DNA of 64,000 nucleotides, taken from Erinaceus europaeus. Taxonomy: Eukaryota > Chordata > Mammalia > Eulipotyphla > Erinaceidae. The stretch covers positions 1,550,001-1,614,000 of the forward strand of contig NW_026647180.1 of the NCBI RefSeq assembly GCF_950295315.1, given 5' to 3'. Of this stretch, positions 12,726 to 25,400 are shown piece by piece (position 1 is the first letter of the stretch; each line of letters begins with the position of its first letter). The notes below the pieces were generated by a model. It saw only the letters and a list, made by a program, of their open reading frames with translations. It was not told the DNA's origin and made no database searches. Position numbers and translations under genes: made by a program.

Positions 12726-14749
12726 AGCACAACTACAGCTGCCAAATCATCTACTTCCCTCTTGCTCTTTTTGTCCACCGAGTCCTATACCAAAACTGTA
12801 AATCAAAGAAGAAATAGACATAGTGCAGTTCCCTGAACACAGGACAGGCTGAGGCTGGAACAGAGAGATTCAATATGCCAGCCTGCATCTTGGCTGGAGC
12901 ATCACTAAGACTACTTGCAATTTGGAGAGGCTGGGGCAGTTTTGGAGTGTGGGCTGCCGGCCAAGTGTTGCTTCTCAGAGTGGCTAAGACCTAGATGTTC
13001 TAAGTGTTACCTTTCCTCACAAACATAAAATAGCAATGCCACTTGTAAGAAGTATGCATGGGCATGGAGGGTTTGTCTTCAGTGCTCTGGCACTGATCAA
13101 CACAGGGCCAGAATTTCAGTCCTTTTCTGACTCTGTCATTCTGTCTCTCTGACTGTCTCTACGTGCCTTCTTCACTGGGCCCTTACTGGAAGTCAGTGCA
13201 TACATCATGAACTCGGTCTTCCTGGTGTTGAAATTTTCCTTTCTTTGCCCTTTGGATTATTTAGTCTCCTGCACATGGTGTAGTATAGAGGGGAACTGCG
13301 GAGACAGCGTTGCTGCTGCAGGTTCCAGGAATATGTCCATCTGCAGCTGCAGCTGTCCAGGCCCTCTGTGCTTGACTCCAATTCTCCAGGGCCCTGAGGC
13401 TGACACTCAGCCTAAATGCAGCCCTCCTCACCTTCCTGCACCACATCCTTGCCCTTATGAGAGCTCAGGTCAAGAGCAGTGAAACTCTATCCCCCTGGCA
13501 CACACTCTGTGCTTTCCCTCTATAGGGCCGAATGTAAAGGATCTGTGGTACTGATGGACACACCAGTGTCCAGATTTTCCAAGCAAAACAGAAGCTTCCA
13601 GGGTTCTGAAAGAGGGTGTTTTGATGGCTGTGAAATCTCTTCTCCAAGTGCCACCTGGGGTTTCAAATCCTTTTGAAACCTAAAGTTCGTTCTTGTATCT
13701 AGGGAATATTCTCACCTCTGGCCCGAAGGCCCTCCCAACTTGGAGCACACCTATCCCAGGGTCAGGAGGTCTGCCAACCTGCTAGCTCCTGGAGGGATTC
13801 TTGAGTATGTCCTCAGGGCCCAAGTGGTAACAGGTGTTTCCAATTGCCTTTATTAGCAGCAGCCAGGCCCTCAGGTGAGGTGCGGTTCTGTGATCTCCAC
13901 TGGAAGCTCCTAATATAGCCAATGGAGGCATCCATCTTCCTTTTGTCTCTCCATAGCAAGGGCCCAGGGAGTTTGTGCTTCCTGCAAGCAGAGCAACTTT
14001 GTATGGGACACTCATGCATGCCTAATTCTGGGAATCTCTCTGAGTGTGATGTGTGGACACCAGGAAACCATGATCAGGGATTGTGAGGCCACAGGAGCAA
14101 TTGCCTTAGCCGGACCCAAAAAGTAGGTGTGATGGGCCGGGTTCATCCACTATTGTTTGGTCAAACACAGTTCCCATCTATGTTGAGACACAGATCTTTC
14201 TGTGTTCATTCTAGGCTTGTAATCTGCTGCCCTGAGAAGTGGACTGTGAGTCTCGAGGCTGAGTAGGCAGCCAAACGTGACTGGACTGGCTTCTGCCCCT
14301 GAATTCTGAGGGGTGCCCCAGCTTCGCCCATTGGCAGTGTTTGGATGATAGTGAGGCATGAGACTGAATCGGGAACTCAGGAAAGGGAGACATGAGAGTC
14401 CCTTTGCATGTGCATTCTTGCTTAGCCAGAATCTGGGCTCCTGGCTTTCCCTAACCAGCTAGGTTCTTTGTACATAAGTTTCAGGTGAGGCTGGCTACCT
14501 TCCCACCCATGCTCTGAGACTACTATAGGTGAGCTCTGAGCACACACAGACAGAAAGACAGATAGACAGACAGACAGACTCACATACACACATTACTGTC
14601 AGGTCGGGTAGTACAGCATATGGTGAAGGCTGGGGCTCTCTGGTTCTTTGTGCATGAGAGCTGCTGCCTTACAATCTCTACAAGGCAGCTTTGAACCTGT
14701 CATCCATGAACACTGTGTAGGAGGTTTTTGAATTCTCATCTCTTTCCAG

Positions 14750-15085
14750 CAGAATTCACTGGTTGGTGGGCCTTCCAGAGGATCCCCAATGAGCGTGCTC
14801 CTGGGCAGTGTGACTAGGGGCCTTGACACTCCTGGGCGTTTCCTCGCACACTCACCAATGATATTGCTGGCAGGGGTTCTGGGCATGGCCTAGGCCTCTG
14901 GCCTATCAGAGCATGGCTGTTGCCCTGTTTACAGGCCTTCTGAAGGAAGCCCGACAATGGGAGCTCAGATCTGGCCTTAAAAGGCTGGGCTTGCTTCCAG
15001 GAAGTGCGAAGCAGGGTTCAACCCAGGGCCCTGCCTTGCAGAAGCTGTCCAGTGTGCAGTGTATAACTCCGTTTGTGCCTGTGCC
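14750..15085 (+). promoter_or_regulatory. GC-rich promoter-like cassette, unit 5
   Basis: Homologous to 4731-5060, with TTAAAAGG at 14977-14984 and a CACCAATGATAT element near 14853. Same caveats as for unit 1. Confidence 0.4.
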
Positions 15086-15596
15086 TCTGTGGATGTGTGC
15101 GTGTGTGTAACTGTGAGAGTGTGTGTTTGTGTGTGTGTATGTGTGTGGGAGGGAGAGAGAGAGAACAACAGAATCACTGTGGCACAGGTGATTTTGTGCA
15201 AAACACTTGGCACATTCTGATTTACAGCTCAATATTGACACCATTGTAGCTCTCCTTGGCCCTTGGTCACTTTTCTTATTTTCAGATGTAAAGACACTGA
15301 AGAGGGAGAGGTTTTTGCCCTGAGGCTTGCCCTGGAAACTAGCAGCTGCCCTGTGTGTGTTGCCAGACTAGGAAACTTGTGGTGCCTGTCCATGTGGAGA
15401 GTCTCCAGGATGAGTTCCTTCTGGAGCCTTTTTCGCTAGGTCCCATTGGCGCTACATATAGCTAATGATTTGGAGATTTTACTCCTTTGGGCAACTCTTT
15501 TCCTGATGCACAGTTTCTCTCCTGATTTAGCAATCAATTGTATGAATGTCATATCACATGTATTGTAGAAAATGAGTACATCAGTTTCTCTTGCTC

Positions 15597-15608
15597 TCTT
15601 TCTCTCTC

Positions 15609-15652
<44 letters not shown>
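15597..15652 (+). repeat. (CT)n(TA)n microsatellite
   Basis: Short CT-rich run followed by about 20 TA repeats at the end of unit 5. Confidence 0.95.
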
Positions 15653-15654
<2 letters not shown>

Positions 15655-17703
15655 ACATGTAGCGGTCTGAAAAAAAATTTTAGCTAGATACCTGCACAGC
15701 TCTGGATTAGGGTAAGAATGCTATTACACTTGGCCCTTCTGAGCCACAGTCATGTGTGACATCTCACAGAGCCATTCCTATACCTCTTATCACTCTACAA
15801 ATCTCTCTCTGCACAAACTCCGTCTGCCAAATCATCTACTTCCCTCTTACTCTTTTTGTCCATGGAGTCCTATCCCAAAAATGTAAATCAAAGAAGAAAT
15901 AGACATAGTGCATTTCCCTGCACACAGCAAAGTCTGAGGATGGACAAGGGAGATGTAATACACCAGCCTGCATCTTGGCTGGAGTATCATTAAGACTACT
16001 TCCAAATCGAGAGGTGAGGGCAGTTTTGGAGAGTGGGCTCGAGGCCAGGTGTTGCTTCTCAGAGAGGGTTAAGACCTAGATGTTCTAAGTGTGTGACCTT
16101 TCCTCACAAACATAAAATAACAATGCCACTTGTAAGAAGTATGCATGGGCATGGAGGGTTTGTCTTCAGTGCTCTGGCACTGATCAACACAGGGCCAGCA
16201 TTTCAGTCCTTTTCTATCTCTGTCATCCTGTCTCTCTGACTGTCTCTATGTGCCTTCTTCACTGGTCCATTTTTGGATATCAGTGCATGCATAGTGATCT
16301 CGGACTTCCAGGTGTTGAAATTTTCCTTTCTTTGCCCTTTGGATAATTTAGTCTCCTGCATATGGCGTAGTACATTGGGGAACTGAGGAGACAGCGATCC
16401 TGCTGCAGGTAACAGGCATATGTCCATCTCCAGCTGCAGCTGTCCAGGCCCTCTATGCTTGACTCCCATTCTCCAGGGCCCTGAGTCTGACACTCACCTA
16501 AATGCAGCCCTCCTCAATTTCCTGCACTGCATCCTTGTCTTTATTCCATGAGAGCCCAGGTCAAGAGAAGTCAAACGCTATCCCCCTGGCACACACATTG
16601 TGCTTTCCCTCTATTTGTCCCAATGTAAAGGATCTGTGGTACTGATGGACACACCAGTGTCCAGATTTTCAACACAAAATGGACGCATCCAGGGTTCTGA
16701 AAGACGGTGTTTTGATGTCTGTGAAAAGTCTTTTCCAAGTGCCTCATGGGGTTTCAAATCATTTTGAAACTTGAAGTTCATTCTTGTATCTAGGGAATAT
16801 TCTCACCTCTGGCCAGAATGCCCTCCCAACTAGGAGCACAGGTATCCCAGGTCAGGAGGTCTGCCAGCCTGGTAGCTCCTGGAGGGATTCCTGAGTATGT
16901 CCTCAGGGCCCAAGTGGTAACAGGTGTTTCCAATTGCCTTTATTAGCAGCAGTCAGTCCCTCAGGTGAGGGGCGGGGCTGTGATCTCCACTGGAAACTCC
17001 TAATTCAGCCAATGGAGGCATCCATCTTCCTTTTGTCTCTCCATAGCAAGGGCCCGGGGAGTTTGTGCTTGCTGCAAGTAGAGTGACTTTGTATGGGACA
17101 CTCATGGATGCCTACTTCTGGGAATCTCTCTGAGTGTGATGTGTGGACACCAGGACACCATGATCAGGGATTGTGAGGCCACGGGAGCAATTGCCTTGCT
17201 GGACCCAAAGGGGAGGTGTAAGGGGCCAGGTTCATCCACTATTGTTTGGTCAAAAACAGTTCCCATCTATGTTGAGACACAGCTCTTTCTGGGTTCTTTC
17301 TGGGCTTGTAATCTGCTGCCCTGAGAAGTGGACTGGGAACCTGTAGGCTGAGCATGCAGCCAAACGTGACTGGACAGGGTCCTGCCTCTGAATTCTGAGG
17401 GGTTCTCCAGCTTCCCCCATTGGCAGTGTTTGGATGATAGTGAGTCATGAGATTGAATCGGAACTCAGGAGAGCTAGACATGAGAGTCCCTTTGCATATG
17501 CATTCTTGCTTAGCCAGAATCTGGGCTAGCTGGCTTTCCCTAACCAGCTAGGTTCTCTGTACATAAGTTGCAGGTGAGGCTGGCTACCTTGCCACCCATG
17601 ATCTTAGACTACTATAGGTGAGTTCTGAGCACACACAGACACACAGAGTCAGACAGACAGACAGACCCACACACACACATTACTGTCAGTTCTGGTAGTA
17701 CAG

Positions 17704-20236
17704 CATATGGTGAAGGCTGGGGATTTCTGGGGTTTGTGGGCATGAGAGCTGCTGCCTTACAATCTCTACAAGCCAGGTTTGAACCTGTCATCAATGAACA
17801 CAATGTAGGAGTTTTTTCAATTCTGGTCTCTTTCCACCTCATCTATTTCTCTTCTCGCCTTCTCTGTCTCTAACTCTCACATGCTCTCACACTGTCTTCT
17901 CTCATAATATTTTACTTATATACATATTTTAATGATAGGACCAGATATACAAAGAGAGTTACCAGAGCACTGCTGAGCACTGCTGAGCTCTGGCTTGTTG
18001 TGTTGGCGATTTCACCTAGGCTACTGGATCCTCAGTTTGTAAGTCTTTCTGACACAGCCATATTCTGTCTCCTCATTTCCATGCCAATATCACTCAGAGT
18101 TTATATTAAAGATATACATACATATATAAATATATATTTTTTATATCTGTCATTTTTAGAATTTTTGACATATGTATTTGACCTTAATTCAGAAATACCA
18201 TATTTATAACAGCCTAGTTTTTCAGAAATAATTGGCCGTATAATGGGAGCAGCATTCAATTCAAATATAAATAATAGAACCTTCCAGTAGCATTTCTAAT
18301 AGTGTTTCTATCAGTATCCTTATTGTAATTATCATAGCCCAGAACTTCCCTTCTTTTTCTAGTGTAAGCCACAATACGTATGTGTTTGTTTTCTTTTTCT
18401 GGAAATCTTAATTTCCCTGGATCCTGTAGTGTTAGGAAATTTTTGAAGCAGGTCTTCTTGTGGTTTTTTGTTTTCTTTTTTTATTTTTTAAAGTCCTCCT
18501 AGATCATCCCCATTTATTTGCATATTTATTTATTTGGTCAGGTATCACATGAGGGGTCATTTCTTCTGCTTGATAGATTTTCTCTTATAATTGAAGGGAA
18601 CTTTTGACGCACAATACACTTCCTGGGGAAATACTACACACATATGGTGAAGGCTTGGGTTGTCTGGGGTCTGGGCGTATTAGAGCTGCTGCCTTAAAAT
18701 CTCTACAACCCAGGTTTGAACCTGTCATAAATGAACACAGTCTAGGGGGGTTTGTCTTCTGGTCTATTTCCAACTCTTCTATTTCCCTTCTCTCCATTTC
18801 TGTCTCTGACTCTCACAGGCTATCACTCACTCTGTCTGCACTCAGTAATATTTTACTTATATCCTTATTTTATTGACAGGCCCAGATATACAAAGAGAGT
18901 TGCCAGAGCACTGCTGAGCTCTGGCTTGTTTTGTTGGTGATTTCACTTAGGCTACTAGAGCCTCAGTTTTGTAAGTCTCTCTGACACAAGCTATATTCTG
19001 TCTCTTCATATCCATGGCAGTATGTCTCAGACTTTATAAAAAAGATATAAATCCATATACATATATATACACATTTATAAATATACATATATATATATGT
19101 GTCATTTTTGGAATTGTCAACTTATGTAATTGATCTTAATCCGAATTAACACATTTATAACAGCTTCCTTTTTCATTAATAATTGGCCACATAGTTGGAG
19201 CAGGATTCAATACAATTATAAATAATAGAACCTTCCAGTAGCATTTCTAATAGCATTCTATCAGAATCCTTATTGTAATTATTATAGTACAGAACTTGCC
19301 TCCTTTCTCTAGTGTAAGCTTCAATACATATGAGTTTCTTTTCAATCTCCTGAAATCTTAATTTCCCTGGACTCTGAAGTGTCTCGGAATTTTTGAAGCA
19401 GCCCTCTGTTTCTCAGCAGATGGTTTCTATGTTTCTGCTCTAATCAGGTCTTCTTGTGCTTTTTGTATTTATTTTTCATTTTTGTCAAATCCTCCTAGTT
19501 CATCCAAATTTATTTGCATATTTATTTATTTAGTCCTATATTACATGAAGAGTCATTTATTCTGCTTGATAGATTTTTCTCTTATAATTGAAGGGAAGTT
19601 TACACTCACAATACATTTCCTGTGGTAAATACTACACACATATGGTGAAGGCTGGGGTTGTCTGGGGTCTGTGGACATGAGACTGCTGCCTTACAATCTC
19701 TACAGCCCAGGTTTGAACCTGTCATCAATGAACACAGTGTAGGAGGTTTTGGACTTCTGGTCTCTTTCCAACTCTTCTATTTCTCTTCTCGGCATCTCTG
19801 TCTCTGACTCTCACAGGCTCTCACTCACTCTGTCTGCACTCATTAATATTTTACTTATATATTATTTTACTGACAGGCCCAGATATACAAAGATATTTGC
19901 CAGAGCACTGCTGAGCTCTGGCTTTCACCTAGATTTCTGGAGCCTCAGCTTTGTAAGTCTCTCTGGCACAAGTCTTACTCTGTCTCCTCATAGCCATGCC
20001 AGTATCCCTCATAGTTGATAATAAAGATACACATACATATATGTACATATATACACATATATATCAGTTATTTTTAGAATTGTTGACTTTTTTATTTGAT
20101 CTTAATGCAGAATCACTGCATTTATAACAGCCTCCATATTCATAAATAATTGGTCACATAGTTGGAGCAGGATTCACTACAATTTTAAATTAGAAATTTT
20201 CCAGGAGCATTTCCAATAGCCTTTCTATCAGTATCC
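17704..20236 (+). repeat. AT-rich 0.95-kb subrepeats, unit 6
   Basis: Three tandem copies start at CATATGGTGAAGGCT (17704, 18641, 19639). They are 937, 998 and 598 bp, the last truncated by the retroviral fragment. Each has a SINE-like block, a TATATA cluster (18110-18150, 19040-19110, 20030-20065) and an AT-rich tail ending in poly-T and ATTTATTT motifs. Confidence 0.8.
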
Positions 20237-21041
20237 TGCTGCCATGGCTTCAGCTCCGCCTGAGGCTTCCTCGTCCCTGACCCCCCCCCCCGCTGATACG
20301 TCACCATTAAGGGACCTAGTGGCTGAGATACTAGAGCTAAATGATATTTTTTCAGCATTTAAGGATTTTAAACCATGTGCAGTCCACCCCGGGAGCTCCG
20401 TCCCCATAGATATGCGTTTAGTCTCCCCTGCAGCCACTACAGCAGTTTCTACTGAACTTTCCACTTCTGTAGCTCCCTCTCCAGCTCCATCGGACCAAAT
20501 CCACACATTCCCAGTAAACTTGGCCCCTTCTAAACAAAACCCTCAGCCGTGGCAGCCATATTCCACTAAAAACTACACAGGTCTATGCAGTTGCCCCACG
20601 TAAGCAAAACGGGGCCTGCTTTCAGTGCAGTCGCCAAGGACATTGGTCACCAATGTCCTGATAAGTTGCTACCACGCCTCCAGTCAGGGAAACCATGCCT
20701 CCAGACAGAACAACCCTGCTTTCAGTAAGGGAGCCAGAGACCACGTACTGTTTGTCCAAAATGTCGTAAGGGGTTTCATTGGAAGAGAGATTGTTGGTCC
20801 CAATTTCATAAAGATGGTTCGCCCCTGAATGGTACAAATTCGGGGCCTGAGATTTTGTGGACCACTCCTGTTTTAGAACAAGGTCACCCTTCTATGACAG
20901 TAAAGATAGGCAATATTCCTTTTAAATTTTTTATTGACACGGGGGCAGAAAAGATGATATTAAGACAAGAAGAGGTTCCCCAAGATTGGGAACTCATCCC
21001 TGGACCCAGTTTACATGGAAAAGGAGGGATGACGAGAAAGC
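20237..21041 (+). pseudogene. Endogenous betaretrovirus-like gag-pro fragment
   Basis: An old retroviral copy with no LTRs. A proline-rich gag-like segment (about 20244-20603) is followed by two nucleocapsid zinc knuckles of the CX2CX4HX4C type (first at 20617-20656, second from 20753) and the start of an aspartic protease with the catalytic DTGA at 20936-20947. Breaks: the first knuckle is split by a frameshift with a TGA between its third and fourth ligands, and an in-frame TAA lies at 20726-20728 between the knuckles. The fragment ends a few dozen codons past DTGA. I see no dUTPase segment. The two knuckles and DTGA indicate an orthoretrovirus. Class II (betaretrovirus-like) is inferred. 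It is non-functional. Confidence 0.8.
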
Positions 21042-21075
21042 ATATGCAAAGGGACATGAGAGTCCCTTTGCATAT
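21042..21075. repeat. Fold-back inverted repeat at ERV/array junction
   Basis: Perfect 14-bp arms ATATGCAAAGGGAC (42-55) and GTCCCTTTGCATAT (62-75) flank the 6-nt loop ATGAGA. The right arm is normal array sequence (found in other units). The left arm is its inverted copy, placed exactly between retroviral and array DNA. Confidence 0.9.
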
Positions 21076-21954
21076 ACATTCTTGCTTAGCCAGAAACTGG
21101 GCTAGCTGGCTTTCCCTAACCAGCGAGGTTCTCTGTACATAAGTTGCAAGTGAGGCTGGCTAACTTGCCACCCATGATATTACACTACTATAGGTGAGTT
21201 CTGAGCACACACAGACAGACAGACAGACACACACACACAAACAAACACACATTACTGTCAGGTCTGGTAGTACTGCATATGGTGAAGGCTGGGCCTGTAT
21301 GGGGTCTGTGGGCATGAGATCTGCTGCCTTACAATCTCTACAAGCCACGTGTGAACATGTCATCAATGAACACAGTGTAGGAGGTTTTTGAATTCTGATC
21401 TCTTTCCAACTCATCTATTGCTCTTCTCGCCTTCTCTGTCTCTAACTCTGACATGCTCTCACACACTCTGTCTTCACTCATTAATATTTTACTTATATAC
21501 TATTTTACTGCCAAGCCCAGATGTACAAAGAGAGTTACCAGAGCACTGCTGAGCTCTGGCTTGTTGTGTTGGCGATTTCACCTAGGCTCCTGGAGCCTCA
21601 GTTTGTAAGTCTTTCTGACACAAGCCATATTCTGTCTCCTCATTTCCAGGCCAGTATAACTCACAGTTTATAATAAAGTGATTTTTTTTTGCAAAACACT
21701 TGGTACATTCTGATTTACAGCTCAATATTGACACCATTGTAGCTCTCTTTGGCCCTTGGTCACTTTTCTTCTTTTCAGATGTAAAAACCCTAAAGAGAGA
21801 GAGGTTTTTGCCCTGAGGCTTGCACTGTGAACTACCAGATGCACTGTGTCTGTTGCCAGACTAGGAAACTTGTGGTGCCTGTCCATATGGAGAGTCTCCT
21901 TGATAAGTTCCTTCTCAAGCCTTTTTTGCTCTGTCCCGTTGGACCTGCATATAG

Positions 21955-21988
21955 CTAATGATTTTGAGATTTTACTCAAAATCATTAG
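21955..21988. repeat. Fold-back inverted repeat at internal duplication junction
   Basis: Perfect 14-bp arms CTAATGATTTTGAG and CTCAAAATCATTAG flank the 6-nt loop ATTTTA. The left arm is normal unit sequence. After the inverted copy the sequence jumps back about 0.8 kb in the unit to TTCTGAGCACACACAGAC. Confidence 0.9.
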
Positions 21989-22482
21989 TTCTGAGCACAC
22001 ACAGACACACACAGTCAGACAGACAGACAGACAGACAGACAGACACACACACACACACACGCACATTACTGTCAGGTCTGGTAGTACAGCATATGGTGAA
22101 GCCTGGGGCTGTCTGGGTTATGTGGGCATGAGAGCTGCTGCCTTACAATCTCTACAAGCCACGTTTGAACCTGTCATCAATGAACACAGTGTAGGAGGTT
22201 TTTGAATTCTGGTCTCTTTCCATCTCATCTATTTCTCTTCTTGCCTTCTCTGTCTCTAACTCTCAGATGCTCTCACACACTCTGTCTTCAATCATTAATA
22301 TTTTACTTATATACTTTTTTTACTGACAATCCCAGATATACAAGGAGAGTTACCAGAGCACGGCTGAGCTCTGGCTTGTTGTGTTGGCGATTTCACCTAG
22401 GCTACTGGAGCCTCAGTTTGTAAGTCTTTCTGACACAAGCCATATTCTGTCTCCTCATTTCCATGCCAGTATCACTCACAGT

Positions 22483-25400
22483 TTATAATAAAGTGATTTT
22501 TTTGCAAAACACTTGGTACATTCTGATTTACAGATCAATATTGACACCATTGTAGCTGTCTTTGGCCCTTGGTCACTTTTCTTCTTTTCAGATGTAAAAA
22601 CACTGAAGAGGGAGAGGGTTTTGCCTTGAGGCTTGCACTGGGAACTACCAGATGCACTGTGTCTGTTGCCAGACTAGGAAACTTGTGGTGCCTGTCCATG
22701 TGGAGAGTCTCCTTGATGAGTTCCTTCTCAAGACTTTTTCGCTCTGTCCCGTTGGACCTGCATATAGCTAATGATTTTGAGATTTTACTCCTTTGGACAG
22801 TTCTTTTCCTGATGCACAGTTTCTCTCCAAGTTTTAGCAATCAATTGTCTGAATGTCATATCGAATCCATTGTAGAAAATGACTACATCAGTGTCTCTCT
22901 CTCTGTCTTTCTCTCTGTCTCTCTCTCTCTATATATATATGTAACATGTAGAGATCTGAAAATATTTTTAAGCTAGAGACCTGCACAGCTCTGGATTAGG
23001 GTAGTAATGAGAATACAACTGGCCCTTCTGAGCCACAGTCATGAGAGACATCTCACAGAGCCATTCGTATACCTCTTATCACTCTACAAATCTCTCTCAG
23101 CACAAACTATCGCTGCCAAATCATCTACTTCCCTCTTGCTCTTTTTGTCCACTGAGTCCTATACCAAAACTGTAAATCAAAGTAGAAATAGACATAGTGG
23201 AGTTCCGTGCACACAGGACAGTCTGACGCTTGGCCAGGGAGATGCAATACGCCAGCCTGCATCTTGGCTGGAGCATCACTAAGACTACTTCCAAATTGGT
23301 GACGCAAGGGCAGTTTTGGAGAGTGGGCTGCAGGCCAATTATTGCTTCTCAGAGTGGGCTAAGACCTAGATGTTCTAAGTGTAACCTTTCCTCACAAACA
23401 TAAAATAACAATGCCACTTGTAAGAAGTATGCATGGGCATGGAGGGTTTGTCTTCAGTGCACTGGAAATGATCAACACATGGCCAGAATTTCAGTCCTTT
23501 TCTGTCTCTGTCATCCTGTCTCTCTGACTGTCTCTATGTGCCTTCTTCGCTGGGACCTTATGGAAATTAGTGCATGCATTGTGAACTCCGACTTCCTGGT
23601 GTTGAATTTTTCCTTTCTTTGCCCTTTGGATTATTCAGTCTCCTGCATATGGCGTAGTAAATTGGGGAATTGAGGAGACAGCGATAGTGCTGCAGGTAAC
23701 AGGCATATGTACATCTCCAGCTGCAGCTGTCCAGGACCTCTGTGCTTGACTTTAATTCTCCAGGGCCCTGAAGCTGACACAGCCTAAATGCAGCCCTCCT
23801 CAATTTCCTGCACCGCATCCTTGTCCTTATTCCATGAGAGCCCAGGTGAAGAGAAGTGAAACTCTATCCCCCTGGCACACACATGTGCTTTCCCTCTATT
23901 GGGCCGAAAGTAAAGGATCTGTGGTACTGATGAACACCAGTGTCCAGATTTTCCACGCAAAGCTGAAGCCTCCAGGGTTCTGAAAGAGGGTGTTTTGATG
24001 GCTGTGAAAAGTCTTTTCCAAGTGCCTCATGGGGTTTCAATTCCTTTTGAAACCTGAAGTTCTTTGTTGTATCTAGAGAATATTCTCACCTCTGGCCAGA
24101 AGGCCCTCCCAACTAGGAGCACAGCTATCCTGGGGTCAGGAGGTCTACCAGCTTGCTAGTTCCTGGAGGGATTCCTGAGTATGTCCTCAGGTCCCAAGTG
24201 GTAACAGGTGTTTCAATTGCCTTTATTAGCAGTAGCCAGGCCGTCAGGTGAGGGGCGGGGCTGTGATCCCCACTGGAAACTCCTAATTCAGCCAATGGAG
24301 GCATCCATCTTCCTTTTGTCTCTCCATAGCAAGGGCCCAGGGAGTTTGTGCTTCCTGCATGCAAAGCGACTTTGTATGGGACACTCATGGATGCCTACTT
24401 CTGGGAATCTCTCTGAGTGTGATGTGTGGACACCAAGAAACCATGATCAGGGATTGTGAGGCCACAGGAGCAATTTTCTTAGCAGGATCCATAGGGGAGG
24501 TATAAGGGGCCGGGTTCTTCCACTATTGTTTGGTCAAAAACAGTTCCCATCTATGTTGAGACACAGCTCTTTCTGGGTTCTTTCTGGGCTTGTAATATTT
24601 TGTCCACTGAGAAGTGGACTGGGAACCTGGAGGCTGAGTATGCAGCAAAACATGACTGGAAAGTTTCCTGATCCTGTATTCTAGGGATGCCCGAGTTTCC
24701 CCTGTTGGCAGTGTTTGGATGATAGGGAGGATGAGATTGAATCAGGAACTCAGGAGAGCGAGACATGAGAGTCCCTTTGCATATGCATTCTTGCTTAGCC
24801 AGCATCTGGTCTAGCTGGCTTTCCCTAACCAGATAGGTTCTCTGTACATAAGTTGCAGGTGAGGTTGGCTACCTTGCCACCCATGCTCTTAGACTACTAT
24901 ACGTGAGTTCTGAGCACACACAGACACACACAGACAGACAGACACTCACACACACATTACTGTCAGGTCTAGTAGTACAGCATATGGTGAAGGCTATGGC
25001 TGTCTGGGGTCTGTGGGCATGAGAGCTGCTGCCTTACAATCTCTACAAGCCATGTTTAACCTGTCATCAATGAACACAGTGTAGGAGGTTTTTGAATTCT
25101 GGTCTCTTTCCAACTCATCTATTTCTCTTCTCGCCTTCGCTGTCTCTAACTCTCACATGCTCTCACACACTCTGTCTTCAATCGTTAATATTTTACTTAT
25201 ATACTTATTTTACTGACAGGCCCAGATATACAAGGAGAGTTACCAGAGCACTGCTGAGCTCTGGCTTGTTGTGTTGGCGATTTCACCTAGGCTACTGGAG
25301 CCTCAGTTTGTAAGTCTTTCTGACACAAGACATGTTCTGTCTCCTCATTTCCATACCAGTATCACTCAGTTTATAATAAAGTGATTTTTTTGCAAAACAC

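Larger units (their letters stand above)
12726..15809 (+). repeat. Array A unit 5
   Basis: A 3084-bp unit of the subtype that carries the GC-rich promoter-like cassette (about 14750-15085) in place of the SINE-like block. It ends with a long TA microsatellite. Confidence 0.85.
15810..23098 (+). repeat. Array A unit 6, heavily rearranged
   Basis: 7.3 kb. A normal body to 17703 is followed by three 0.95-kb subrepeats (17704-20236), a retroviral gag-pro fragment (20237-21041), a fold-back junction, a partial unit (21056-21974), a second fold-back junction at 21955-21988, and a near-duplicate of that partial unit (21989 to about 22788) before the unit end. Confidence 0.8.
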
